DNA of 64,000 bases. Source: CAVEFW01 sp963643505. Its GTDB lineage: Bacteria; Actinomycetota; Coriobacteriia; Coriobacteriales; Eggerthellaceae. Position numbers and translations under genes: made by a program. A model generated the notes under the pieces. It saw only the letters and a program-made list of their open reading frames with translations, was not told the origin of the DNA and ran no database searches. Where the stretch lies: assembly GCA_963643505.1 (NCBI GenBank), contig CAVIKF010000009.1:1-64000 (forward strand), read 5' to 3'. Shown here piece by piece: positions 33,638 through 42,409 of this stretch; position 1 is the first letter of the stretch; each line of letters starts with the position of its first letter.

Positions 33638-34092
33638 GCGCCGAACATGCCCGACGAGCAGAAGCGGCGGCAGGAGACCGAGTCGCTACGCAACATCGAC
33701 GACTCCTTCAGAAAGATCGTCGTCGCCAAAGATGCCGGGAAGCCCTATATGGATGAGGACGGGATCCTTACCGTGGGGCTCTATGACTTCCTTCTGAACC
33801 CGTCGAGCTTGGGCTTCTAGAACAGAGTTTTCCAAGAAACAGCTAAAAGACGAGGTGAAATCTCATGTCCTTTAGCCTTTAAGCGAGCGGCTCGATTAAT
33901 CGAATACCAACGGGAATCGTGCGTCTAGATGTCTCCTTTTGCCTGCTTGAAGTTATACTTTACGAATTGAAATCTGTACAAGGCGAATTGGACATGATAT
34001 AAATTATACGGATTGAAACTTTGCTACTTTGAACTTTGTCGAGAGCAATCGAAGTGTCGTCGTTTCTCGGGAAAGCGCATGCGTGTTTTATA
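33638..34092. other. Region between tRNA-Pro and the polysaccharide locus
   Basis: A short ORF at 33647-33820 (57 codons, MPDEQKRRQETESLRNIDD...) has no known family and may be a gene fragment. The AT-rich stretch 33880-34090 holds three CGAATTGAAA-like direct repeats (about 33964, 33984, 34011) and probably the promoter of the polysaccharide operon. No integrase or clear attachment site is seen. Confidence 0.4.
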
Positions 34093-34101
34093 GGGGGGGG
34101 G
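34093..34101 (+). repeat. G9 tract in the ribosome-site region
   Basis: Nine G immediately before ATG 34103. A length change would alter ribosome-site strength or spacing. Confidence 0.9.
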
Positions 34102-34102
34102 T

Positions 34103-34699
34103 ATGAGTAGAGCGATTCTTGCTATCTACGGAATCCCTTCGCGCATGTTTAAGATGTTCTCGGGTTTTTTTGGAAAAGCGATGGGTGCGTTCGCGCCTCC
34201 CGCCAACGTTAGCACGATGGGTGCGTTCACGCCTCCCGCCAACGTTAGCACGAATGACGCCCTCGTGCCTCCCGCCAACGTTAACGCGATGGGTGCGTTC
34301 GTGCCTCCCGCCAACGTTAGCACGAACAAAGACACGGCGTTTGCGCAGGTAGTTGCCCGATTGGTGGGAATGATGGCCGGCTTGTACGAGCTGAACGTGA
34401 AGACTGGTACCGTGCTCAAGGTGGCCGCAGACCCGCGCGTCATCCCCGGCGTGGGCCAGTTCATCCGCAAGCACTCCATGGCTTGGGTGATAATAGGGAC
34501 ACCGGGCGACGGGGAGTCGACCAAACCCTTATCGCATTCAGTTAAAGCCTCACTTGACCTGCAACTTTGCGAGCGTCGCCCGGGACTAACCTCCTGCGTT
34601 CGCAATCATTATACCAGCCCTGAATTTTTGTCTTTCGGGGTTTTCGGGGGTTCTGTGGGCTCCATTTTCGGCGCTACCGCAAAGGCGGTGAGCGCGTAA
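34103..34699 (+). CDS. Chimeric repeat ORF with phosphoglycosyl-transferase fragment
   Basis: 198 codons. After about 25 residues come four copies of a 12-residue unit (MGAFxPPANVST), encoded by 36-bp DNA repeats at about 34179-34327. Then a patch, DPRVIPGVGQFIRKHS (about 34430-34480), is nearly identical to part of the sugar transferase encoded next at 34699. The remainder resembles no protein. It looks like a rearrangement product, not a functional enzyme. The stop overlaps the next start (TAATG), so translating it could couple to that gene. Confidence 0.45.
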   Translation: MSRAILAIYGIPSRMFKMFSGFFGKAMGAFAPPANVSTMGAFTPPANVSTNDALVPPANVNAMGAFVPPANVSTNKDTAFAQVVARLVGMMAGLYELNVKTGTVLKVAADPRVIPGVGQFIRKHSMAWVIIGTPGDGESTKPLSHSVKASLDLQLCERRPGLTSCVRNHYTSPEFLSFGVFGGSVGSIFGATAKAVSA

Positions 34700-35520
34700 T
34701 GGCAAGCGAAGCAGCAATGGCTTTGGACGCGACGGAGGCTATGCCTTTGGAAGAAAGCGCAGTGTCGGCGGTTACGCCGCGTGCCAATCAAGATGCTAAC
34801 TCAAATCGCGAATGGCCTATGGCCGGCATGACCAATGCCCAGGCCGTCGAATACCTGCGCACGCACAACTCCGGCGTGCGCCCCAAGGCGGGTCGCTACG
34901 GCTACCGCTTCGTGAAGCGCGCGTTCGACATCGTGGCAAGCTGCTGCGCCATTGTGCTGCTGTTCATCCCCAGTCTGGTGCTGTGCGCTGCAATCTGCAT
35001 CAAGAGCCCGGGCGCCAGCCCTATCTACAGTCAGACGCGTGTAGGCCGCGTGCGCCGCGACGGCAGCTTCACCACATTCAAGATGTACAAGTTCCGCAGC
35101 ATGGTGCCGGATGCCGATGCGCGCCTGCGCGAGCTGCGCGACCAGAACGAGGCCGACGGCCCGCTGTTCAAGATCAAGGACGACCCCAGGGTCATCCCCG
35201 GCGTGGGTCAGTTCATCCGCAAGCACTCGATTGACGAATTGCCCCAGCTCATCAACGTATTTTTAGGTTCGCTCGCCCTGATCGGACCGCGTCCCGGCCT
35301 TGCTCGCGAGGTGGCGCAGTACGATGAACGCGCCATGCAGCGCCTAACGGTGAAGCCCGGTTGCGGCGGAGCCTGGCAAGCAGGCAACCGCAGCGATGCC
35401 ACGTTCGACGAAATGATCAGCTTGGATTTGACCTACGTGAAGCACTGCTCGGTTAAGTATGACCTGCAGCTGATCTTCGGCACGCTGCGCGCCATGATTG
35501 TGGGGGGGGGTGCCTACTAG
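34699..35520 (+). CDS. Undecaprenyl-phosphate phosphoglycosyl transferase
   Basis: 273 residues. After a variable N-terminus (about 60) comes the polyprenol sugar-phosphate transferase core: KRAFDIVAS membrane helix (about 72-102), YKFRSMVPDAD, DPRVIPGVGQFIRK, SIDELPQLINV and ALIGPRPGL, with catalytic Asp-Glu in DEL. It moves a sugar-phosphate onto undecaprenyl phosphate to start the repeat unit at the inner membrane. A G9 tract (35502-35510) encodes the last glycines. Other tract lengths would extend the protein by about 13-18 codons, ending near the start of the next gene. Confidence 0.9.
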   Translation: MASEAAMALDATEAMPLEESAVSAVTPRANQDANSNREWPMAGMTNAQAVEYLRTHNSGVRPKAGRYGYRFVKRAFDIVASCCAIVLLFIPSLVLCAAICIKSPGASPIYSQTRVGRVRRDGSFTTFKMYKFRSMVPDADARLRELRDQNEADGPLFKIKDDPRVIPGVGQFIRKHSIDELPQLINVFLGSLALIGPRPGLAREVAQYDERAMQRLTVKPGCGGAWQAGNRSDATFDEMISLDLTYVKHCSVKYDLQLIFGTLRAMIVGGGAY

Positions 35521-35558
35521 AGGCATCTTTTATCCCTTGCCCTGGGCGGTGACGTCCG

Positions 35559-36194
35559 TTGGCTAGGAATAACAGCCTCTTTTATAGAGTATGCAAAAGA
35601 ACCTTCGACATAGCGTTCAGTGCGCTTGTGCTGGTGGTGCTATTCATCCCTGGCGCGGTGCTTGCGGCTGCGATATCAATAGAATCGCCGGGTGGTCCCA
35701 TGTTTAAGCAAAAGCGCGTGGGCCTAGGTGGCAAGGAGATCAATATTTGGAAGTTCCGCTCTATGTACTCGGATGCGCATGAGCACCCGGAGCGCTACCT
35801 CAGCGATGCGCAGATGGCGCAGTGGAAGCGCGAGCAGAAGGTTGACAACGACCCTCGTGTTACCAAGATAGGCAGCTTCATCCGTCGTACGTCGCTCGAC
35901 GAAACCCCGCAGTTCATTAACGTGCTGAAAGGCGATCTTTCGGTTATAGGCCCGCGCCCTGTCACCATGGCTGAAACCTACGAGTTCGGCCAGTATCGCG
36001 ACGAGTTCTTGAGCGTGCGTCCTGGCATTACCGGCTGGTGGCAAACCACCAAGCGCAACGATGCAACTTGGGAAAACGGACAGCGCCAGGCGTTGGAACT
36101 CGAGTACATTCGCCAGCAACGCTTCGCCATGGACGCAGCTTGCTTTGTTGGCACGTTCAGCACGATGTTTGGTAAAGAAAAGACGGGAAGGTAA
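35559..36194 (+). CDS. Second phosphoglycosyl transferase
   Basis: 211 residues with TTG start. Core motifs KRTFDIAFSALVLVVLF, IWKFRSMYSDAHEH, TSLDETPQFINVLKGDLSVIGPRPV and GITGWWQTTKRND. It is a minimal PglC/WbaP-C-type enzyme. Two initiating transferases in one locus could make alternative first sugars or reflect locus fusion. Followed 4 bp later by a glycosyltransferase. Confidence 0.88.
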   Translation: MARNNSLFYRVCKRTFDIAFSALVLVVLFIPGAVLAAAISIESPGGPMFKQKRVGLGGKEINIWKFRSMYSDAHEHPERYLSDAQMAQWKREQKVDNDPRVTKIGSFIRRTSLDETPQFINVLKGDLSVIGPRPVTMAETYEFGQYRDEFLSVRPGITGWWQTTKRNDATWENGQRQALELEYIRQQRFAMDAACFVGTFSTMFGKEKTGR

Positions 36195-36198
36195 AGCG

Positions 36199-37419
36199 AT
36201 GAAAATTCTTTACTTCTCGCAGTTCTTTGCTCCTGAAAGTATCGCTGCCGCCTTCCGAGCAAATGATCATTCGCGTCTTTGGCAAGAGGCCGGTCATGAA
36301 GTGACTGTATTCACTGGCTGGCCGAATTACCCAACGGGTGTTTTGGCTGAAGGCTATGAGATGCAACAGCTTGCTGAAGAAGATATCAATGGCGTCCGTG
36401 TTTTTCGTTCAGCCTCGAAAATTCAGCCGAATTCAAGCTTCAAAAAACGTATCGGAAGCGGTGTTAGCTACATTTTTGGGGGGATGAAAAACCTTGGGAA
36501 AGGTTCCCCTGTTTCTGACGATTATGATGTCGTTCTTGTAACTAGCGGTACGGTGTTCTCTGCTTGGCTGGGCGTTCACTATGCCAAGAAGCACAAACTC
36601 CCGCTCGTGGTTGAGTTTCGCGATCTTACCTATAAGCAGATGGTCGCTACCGGCAGCAATGAGGTAAGCACAAAAGTTCAAGCAATGAAAAAGCTTGAGC
36701 TTTCTTTCGCTAAAGCTGCTGACAAAGTAGTTGTGCTTACAAAGGGCTTTAAGGAAGATTTGGCTGCCGAGGGCATTGCTGAGCAAGATATCTACGTCGT
36801 CCCTAACGGCGCAGATATCGTTCCGTGTGAGCACGCGTGGGGTGACAAGCTTCGCTTAGGGTATTTTGGCACGATGGGTATTTCCCAGGATGTTCCTACA
36901 ACATTGGAATATGCCTCCCAACTGCATAAAGGCAATCAGATTGACAGCTATCTCTTGATTGGCGAAGGTGCAGCGCGAGCCAAGGTTGAGGAAGCGATGA
37001 ATGCTTCTAGTGAATCATATCTTTCGCTCAAACATGGCATTCCTATGGCGGAGCTTGAGCAGTATTATGCGGCGGTCGATATGACCGTTGTGTCCCTGCA
37101 GAAGAATGAAAGTTTTGCTGGCACTATTCCCTCAAAAATATTCCAGTCTTTTGCACGAGGGGTTCCAGTGCTGTTTATCGGACCAGAAGGCGAAGCCTCA
37201 AAGCTTGTTCAGGATAGCAATGCGGGTTTGGTTTTGACTGGAACGAATGAAGAGGATTTACGTCGTTTGAATGAGTTTGCTAGCAGCGAGAATCTTGCTG
37301 GCAAGCTTGCAAGCATGAGCAAAAGTGCCGTTGAATTCATGGAGCAGAATTACGCGCGCAGGCACTTGGCAGCTGAGCTGCTGGATGTTTTGACTACCGT
37401 ATCGAAAGCTGATAAGTAG
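36199..37419 (+). CDS. Glycosyltransferase family 4, WcaI-like
   Basis: 406 residues from ATG 36199. GT-B fold: MKILYFSQFFAPES, VTVFTGWPNYPTG, VVEFRDLTY, VVPNGADI, LGYFGTMG, and the C-terminal nucleotide-sugar region (FAGTIPSKIFQSFARGVPVLF, EGEASKLVQDSNAG). It adds a sugar to the lipid-linked repeat unit in the cytoplasm; the donor is unknown. Confidence 0.88.
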   Translation: MKILYFSQFFAPESIAAAFRANDHSRLWQEAGHEVTVFTGWPNYPTGVLAEGYEMQQLAEEDINGVRVFRSASKIQPNSSFKKRIGSGVSYIFGGMKNLGKGSPVSDDYDVVLVTSGTVFSAWLGVHYAKKHKLPLVVEFRDLTYKQMVATGSNEVSTKVQAMKKLELSFAKAADKVVVLTKGFKEDLAAEGIAEQDIYVVPNGADIVPCEHAWGDKLRLGYFGTMGISQDVPTTLEYASQLHKGNQIDSYLLIGEGAARAKVEEAMNASSESYLSLKHGIPMAELEQYYAAVDMTVVSLQKNESFAGTIPSKIFQSFARGVPVLFIGPEGEASKLVQDSNAGLVLTGTNEEDLRRLNEFASSENLAGKLASMSKSAVEFMEQNYARRHLAAELLDVLTTVSKADK

Positions 37420-37437
37420 AGAAAGGTGTTTGGCAAG

Positions 37438-38655
37438 ATGGTTAACGTTATTGGTTTGGGGTATATCGGGTTGCCTACCGCCCTCATGATGGCGACTCAT
37501 GGTGTAGAAGTTGTTGGTACCGATTACAACAAAGAGCTTGTCGCCACTTTGAACGCTGGCAAGACCACCTTTAAGGAAGACGGCTTGGACGAGCTTTTCG
37601 CTGAAGCTTTAGAGGCAGGTATCAAGTTCACGACTGAATATCAGGAGTGCGACACCTACATCGTTAGCGTGCCTACGCCTTACGATAAACTGGATAAGAA
37701 GATCGACCCGTGCTACGTAGTTGCTGCCTGCAAAACCGTGCTTGAAGTTGCGCCGCAGGATGCAATTTTGGTTGTTGAATCAACTGTCTCGCCGAACACC
37801 ATCGACAGATTCGTTCGCCCGCTGCTCGAAGAGGCGAACCGCCAGGATGTGAAACTCGTACACGCTCCTGAGCGCATCATCCCAGGTAACATGGTCTACG
37901 AGCTGCTGCATAATAACCGCACCATTGGCGCCGACGACCCGCAGGTGGGCGAGCAGGTTGCGAAAATCTACGCCAGCTTCTGCGAAGGCGAAATCAGCGT
38001 CACCGATATCCGCACGGCAGAGATGACGAAAGTTGTCGAGAATACCTTCCGTGCCATCAACATTGCCTTCTCTAACGAACTGGCCAAGATTTGCCGCATT
38101 GGCGGTATGGACGTGGCCGAAGTTATCCGAATCTCCAACAAGCACCCACGTGTGAACATTTTGAACCCAGGTCCTGGTGTGGGTGGTCACTGCATCCCGG
38201 TGGATCCCTGGTTCTTGGTCGGCGATTATCCCGAGACCGCCAACTTCATCCGCTTGGCGCTTCAGACCAACGCCAGCATGCCCGAGTACGTGCTGCATCG
38301 CGCTTATGAGGTCATGAAGGAACGCGGCATCACCGATGCTGGCAAGGTTGGCATCTACGGTCTTACGTACAAGGAAGACGTCGATGACATTCGAGAATCG
38401 CCGACGCTGCAGATGCTCGAGGCGATGGATGAACACCTGTGCGGCGGGACTATGAAAATCTACGATCCTTGGGTTGAACGCGACGAAGTCGCAGGTCAGG
38501 TTCACTCTATGGAAGAGTTCCTAGACGGCTTAGAAATGGTCATCGTCATGGTTGGCCACAGCCAAATTAAGGGTAAACCGGAAGCATTCGGCAATCGCGT
38601 GCTCATCGACCCGCGCAATGTGTGTGGCGATGGCCAGAACGTTTACAAGCTTTAA
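37438..38655 (+). CDS. wecC: UDP-N-acetyl-D-mannosamine dehydrogenase
   Basis: 405 residues; ATG 37438 chosen, with GTG 37426 in frame upstream. NAD-binding VIGLGYIGLPTALMMA, PERIIPGNM, the active site NPGPGVGGHCIPVDPW with catalytic Cys, and GLTYKEDVDDIRESPT. It oxidises UDP-ManNAc to UDP-ManNAcA, using the product of the next gene (wecB). Indicates N-acetylmannosaminuronic acid in the polysaccharide. Confidence 0.92.
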   Translation: MVNVIGLGYIGLPTALMMATHGVEVVGTDYNKELVATLNAGKTTFKEDGLDELFAEALEAGIKFTTEYQECDTYIVSVPTPYDKLDKKIDPCYVVAACKTVLEVAPQDAILVVESTVSPNTIDRFVRPLLEEANRQDVKLVHAPERIIPGNMVYELLHNNRTIGADDPQVGEQVAKIYASFCEGEISVTDIRTAEMTKVVENTFRAINIAFSNELAKICRIGGMDVAEVIRISNKHPRVNILNPGPGVGGHCIPVDPWFLVGDYPETANFIRLALQTNASMPEYVLHRAYEVMKERGITDAGKVGIYGLTYKEDVDDIRESPTLQMLEAMDEHLCGGTMKIYDPWVERDEVAGQVHSMEEFLDGLEMVIVMVGHSQIKGKPEAFGNRVLIDPRNVCGDGQNVYKL

Positions 38656-38667
38656 GGAGTAAAAGCC

Positions 38668-39762
38668 GTGAAAAAGGTGATGCTCGTCTTCGGGACGCGC
38701 CCGGAGGCCATCAAGATGTGCCCGCTCGTCAATGAACTCAAGTCTCGCTCTAGCGAGTTCGAGACCGTTGTGACGGTGACTGGTCAGCATCGCGAGATGC
38801 TTGACCAAGTGCTGCATGTTTTTGACGTGGTGCCTGATCACGATTTGGCCATCATGAAGCCGGGTCAGACTTTGTTTGACGTCACCTGCGATGTTCTGCT
38901 TAAGATTAAGGCTGTAATCGAAGAGGAAAAGCCCGATGTCGTCTTAGTTCACGGTGACACAACAACTTCTTTCGCCGCTGCGCTCGCGTGTTTCTATCTG
39001 CAGATTCCCGTTGGCCATGTAGAGGCTGGCTTGCGTACCCATAACATCTATAGCCCTTGGCCCGAGGAGTTTAACCGTCAGGCTGTTGACATCATCACGG
39101 AGTATTACTTCGCGCCGACTGGGGCCAGCAAGCAGAACCTGCTTGACGAGGGTAAGCCTGAAGAGAAGATTTGGGTCACGGGCAACACCGGCATCGATGC
39201 CCTCAACACTACCGTGCAGGAAGATTACAAGCACCCTGAACTCGAGTGGGCTTCCGATAGTCGCCTTATTCTAATCACGGCTCATCGTCGAGAGAACCTG
39301 GGCGAGCCCATGCATCAGATGTTTCGCGCCATCCGCCGCGTGATGGAGGAACATCCAGATACCAAGGCGATTTATCCCATCCATATGAACCCGAAGGTGC
39401 GTGAGGCGGCGCATGCGGAACTGGACGGGTTCGATCGTTTGCACATCATCGACCCGCTTGAGGTCCTGGATTTTCATAACTTCCTGGCGGCCAGCCATCT
39501 TATCCTTACCGACTCGGGTGGTATTCAGGAGGAGGCGCCTAGCCTCGGTAAGCCCGTGCTGGTTATGCGCGATACCACCGAGCGCCCCGAGGGCGTTGCT
39601 GCTGGCACGCTCAAGCTTGTTGGCACTGACGAGGATGTGATTTATCGCGAATTCAGCCGCTTGCTCTCTGATGAGGCTGAATACGCGGCTATGAGCTACG
39701 CGTCGAACCCATATGGTGACGGCCATGCAAGCGAACGCATAGCGGATGCGCTGAAAGGCTAG
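38668..39762 (+). CDS. wecB: UDP-N-acetylglucosamine 2-epimerase (non-hydrolysing)
   Basis: 364 residues with GTG start after AAGGAG. VFGTRPEAIKMCPLV, VTGQHREMLDQ, VHGDTTTSFA, HVEAGLRTHNIYSPWPEE, TAHRRENLGEP, TDSGGIQEEAPSLGKPVLVMR. It converts UDP-GlcNAc to UDP-ManNAc, feeding WecC. 12 bp downstream of wecC. Confidence 0.95.
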   Translation: MKKVMLVFGTRPEAIKMCPLVNELKSRSSEFETVVTVTGQHREMLDQVLHVFDVVPDHDLAIMKPGQTLFDVTCDVLLKIKAVIEEEKPDVVLVHGDTTTSFAAALACFYLQIPVGHVEAGLRTHNIYSPWPEEFNRQAVDIITEYYFAPTGASKQNLLDEGKPEEKIWVTGNTGIDALNTTVQEDYKHPELEWASDSRLILITAHRRENLGEPMHQMFRAIRRVMEEHPDTKAIYPIHMNPKVREAAHAELDGFDRLHIIDPLEVLDFHNFLAASHLILTDSGGIQEEAPSLGKPVLVMRDTTERPEGVAAGTLKLVGTDEDVIYREFSRLLSDEAEYAAMSYASNPYGDGHASERIADALKG

Positions 39763-39765
39763 CGT

Positions 39766-41391
39766 TTGGGAAAACTTGGCAAAATAGGACTCTATGCGAA
39801 CACAGTAAAGCATCTGAAACCAAGCCAGGTGCTTTACCGTGTTTGGAGAAAGGCGGGCGGCAACACCCGTCTTAGGCCGTTCTATACTCCTAAGCCGAAT
39901 ACAGCCAAAGCCGACATCAGTGCTATTCCCGTACTTCCAGAACTGGACTTTGATCCTGCGTTTGTAGGGCGTTTTAACGTGGACGCGATTCTGGAAGACA
40001 AAATTGAACTGCTCCACCATGAAGAGCAAGTCGATTGGAGCGAAAGCTGGCATGCTCAGCTCTCTACACCACTATGGCGATTTAACGTCCATTACTTTGA
40101 GTATCTTTTGCCACTCGCTAAAGCTCATATAGATAGCGCGGATAAGCGCTATTTGAATAAAGCCAAGACAATAATCGAAGCTTGGATTAGCAATTGCCCT
40201 ATTGAAAAGGGTGGCGCTGCCTGGGATTCGTACACAATTTCAATGCGCGTGGTGAATTGGCTGGCTTTTTATGGGGAGATGGCTGATGTTTTGCAGGATG
40301 ATAGTGAGTTCATTGCAAGCTTCAACAATTCTTTGGCGCAGCAGTTTGTAATGCTAAGCAAGCATCTTGAAGTCGACTTGCTTGCAAACCACTACCTTGA
40401 AGATCTCAAAGCTCTAACGTTGCTTTCTTGCTATTTCAACGACGATGAAACTTTGAACCTTGTTTTGCCAAAACTGTATGCGCAGATTGATGAGCAGATC
40501 CTTCCAGATGGCATGCATTTTGAGCTAAGCCCTATGTATCACAAGATTGTGCTCGAGGATTTGCTTCGTGTGGCAGTGGTACTTCAAAATCGCGGGTTTG
40601 AAGGAGCTGCAGAAAAGTTCCGCTTGCAAGATATGGCAGATTGCTTGTATTCAATGGAGCGGCACACGAATCGAACGCCGCTCTTTAACGACTCTGGTGA
40701 CAATGTTGCCAAGAGCAGAGACGCACTGCTTGAATGTTTGAGTAAAAGATTCGGGATAACGCCTGATTTCAAGGCGCTTCTTCCTAATGCTGGGTATTGC
40801 ATCCTCGAGCGGGAAACCAATGCTGGCTATATAAAAGTGATTTTTGATGCTGGGCGCCCTGGCCCTGAATATGCCATGGGTCATGCGCATTGCGATGCTT
40901 TGAGTTTCGAGTGCTTTATTAACGGTGAGCCTTGGATTGTCAACTGTGGCACGTATGCCTATCAGGATGCGAACAGGCTTGAATATAAGAAAACACTTTC
41001 GCACAGTACGGTGATGGTTGAAGGCAAAGAGCAGCATGAATGCTGGGCGCCGTTTCGCGTCGCGCGTCATGGGTATGCTGTGATTCTTGAAGCTGATGAG
41101 CATAGCGCAAAGGGTCGCTTTACGTATGCTGATGGCGGAACTTCAATTGAACGCGAGATTTCCATTGATGATGATGCAATTCAAATTTACGATCAGTCAT
41201 TGAATGGCGTGAAATTAGAAAGTTCCTTTATTTTTTCATCCGGCTTGCCTGAAATCGAAAACCGTTTCGATGACGTAAGATACTCGCCCGAATTCGGGGT
41301 TGCACAATCTGTGTGTCAAGCTATTACAGATACGACACGTGGGTTTATTGTTCCGTATCCAGCTTCTACTAAAGGAGTTCGATACCGATGA
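39766..41391 (+). CDS. Heparinase II/III-like protein (first)
   Basis: 541 residues with TTG start 4 bp after the wecB stop. An alpha-barrel N-terminal half (WRFNVHYFEYLLPLA, AWDSYTISMRVVNW, NHYLEDLKAL, LSPMYHKIVLEDLLR) precedes a beta-sandwich heparinase II/III C-domain with GHAHCDALSFECFINGEPWIVNCGTYAYQ. Such proteins are polysaccharide lyases or act in polymer modification; no signal peptide is visible, so it may act in the cytoplasm on the nascent polymer or be exported by another route. The C-terminus looks slightly short. Overlaps the next start (ATGA). Confidence 0.8.
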   Translation: MGKLGKIGLYANTVKHLKPSQVLYRVWRKAGGNTRLRPFYTPKPNTAKADISAIPVLPELDFDPAFVGRFNVDAILEDKIELLHHEEQVDWSESWHAQLSTPLWRFNVHYFEYLLPLAKAHIDSADKRYLNKAKTIIEAWISNCPIEKGGAAWDSYTISMRVVNWLAFYGEMADVLQDDSEFIASFNNSLAQQFVMLSKHLEVDLLANHYLEDLKALTLLSCYFNDDETLNLVLPKLYAQIDEQILPDGMHFELSPMYHKIVLEDLLRVAVVLQNRGFEGAAEKFRLQDMADCLYSMERHTNRTPLFNDSGDNVAKSRDALLECLSKRFGITPDFKALLPNAGYCILERETNAGYIKVIFDAGRPGPEYAMGHAHCDALSFECFINGEPWIVNCGTYAYQDANRLEYKKTLSHSTVMVEGKEQHECWAPFRVARHGYAVILEADEHSAKGRFTYADGGTSIEREISIDDDAIQIYDQSLNGVKLESSFIFSSGLPEIENRFDDVRYSPEFGVAQSVCQAITDTTRGFIVPYPASTKGVRYR

Positions 41392-42407
41392 GCCGTTACC
41401 GCATTACCTATATTGGCAGCTTTCCACCTCCTTATGGTGGCGTTACGGTTAAGAATGCGCTGCTTTATAAGCATCTATCCGAACGCTTGGAAATCGAAAA
41501 ACTTGATTTAACAGTTGTCAAGAAGCTCAATCTTAAGGCCGTATTTGGGTTGCTTAGAACCATATTTTCGCGTAATGGAGCTCTTGTCTTGGGAGTTAGC
41601 GCTGATTGGCGCTATAGGCTTACGTATATTCTGTATCGATTTAATCGGAGAAAAATGGGCCGTTCGATTTTAGTGGTCATGGGTGGCAAGACTCCCGAAA
41701 ATGCCGCTTATGTAAGCAGAATGAACGGCTATAGGCGCGTTTACGTCGAGACCGAGAGCATGAAACGCTCATTCGAAGCGATGGGTGCATACAATGTTGC
41801 CATCTATCCAAATTGTCGCGAGAGGCCGAAAATTCCAGTACAAATTAAGCCTTCGGGGGGGGGTCGTATGAGTAGCGTGTTTTTCTCGTTAATTAGCCCT
41901 GACAAAGGTGTGGGTATTGCTCTCGGTGCAGCTGAGTTGCTACCAGAGATAGATTTTCATTTTTACGGGCGCATTGAGAATGGTTACGAGGAGTATTTCC
42001 GCAGTAATGTCAGCAGGCTTTCTAACGTCTGCTATCACGGTGTTTTTGATTCTGTGACAGGGGATGTTCTGAGGGAATTGAATAAATACGACGTGCATAT
42101 TTTCCCCACGCTATGTCCCAACGAGGGTGTACCTGGCGTTATTGCGGAAACAAAGCTCGCCGGGGTGCCGACGATCGCATCTGATAGAAGCTATAACGCT
42201 GAACTTATAGAGGATGGTGTTGACGGTGTTTTGACACATGCTGACACGGCCGAAGAGTTGGCAGGGATTCTCGGTTCTATGGATGCTTCACCTGTGAGCG
42301 TTGACCGTATGAAGGAAGCCGCGCTAGCGTCTGGCGAGCGCTATGACATAGATAGGTATCTCGACCTTTTTGAGGGCGAGTTGCTTGATTGTGCAGAAAG
42401 GATTTAA
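41388..42407 (+). CDS. Glycosyltransferase with internal G9 tract
   Basis: 339 residues. N-terminal half: YIGSFPPPYGGVTVKNALLY and a helix-rich acceptor domain. A G9 tract at 41855-41863 encodes Ser-Gly-Gly-Gly at the domain junction (about 157-160). The C-terminal GT4 half starts SSVFFSLISPDKGVGIALGAAELL and includes PNEGVPGVIAETKLAGVPTIAS. A one-base change in the tract would leave only the first half. An ATG at 41868 just after the tract could then start a separate C-terminal half. The gene at 43767 is a paralogue of that half alone. Confidence 0.8.
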   Translation: MSRYRITYIGSFPPPYGGVTVKNALLYKHLSERLEIEKLDLTVVKKLNLKAVFGLLRTIFSRNGALVLGVSADWRYRLTYILYRFNRRKMGRSILVVMGGKTPENAAYVSRMNGYRRVYVETESMKRSFEAMGAYNVAIYPNCRERPKIPVQIKPSGGGRMSSVFFSLISPDKGVGIALGAAELLPEIDFHFYGRIENGYEEYFRSNVSRLSNVCYHGVFDSVTGDVLRELNKYDVHIFPTLCPNEGVPGVIAETKLAGVPTIASDRSYNAELIEDGVDGVLTHADTAEELAGILGSMDASPVSVDRMKEAALASGERYDIDRYLDLFEGELLDCAERI

Positions 42408-42409
42408 CT

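Noticed and set aside
33516..34092. tRNA-Pro as an integration site for an element carrying the polysaccharide locus
   Set aside because: No integrase gene and no second copy of the tRNA 3' end could be found in the window.
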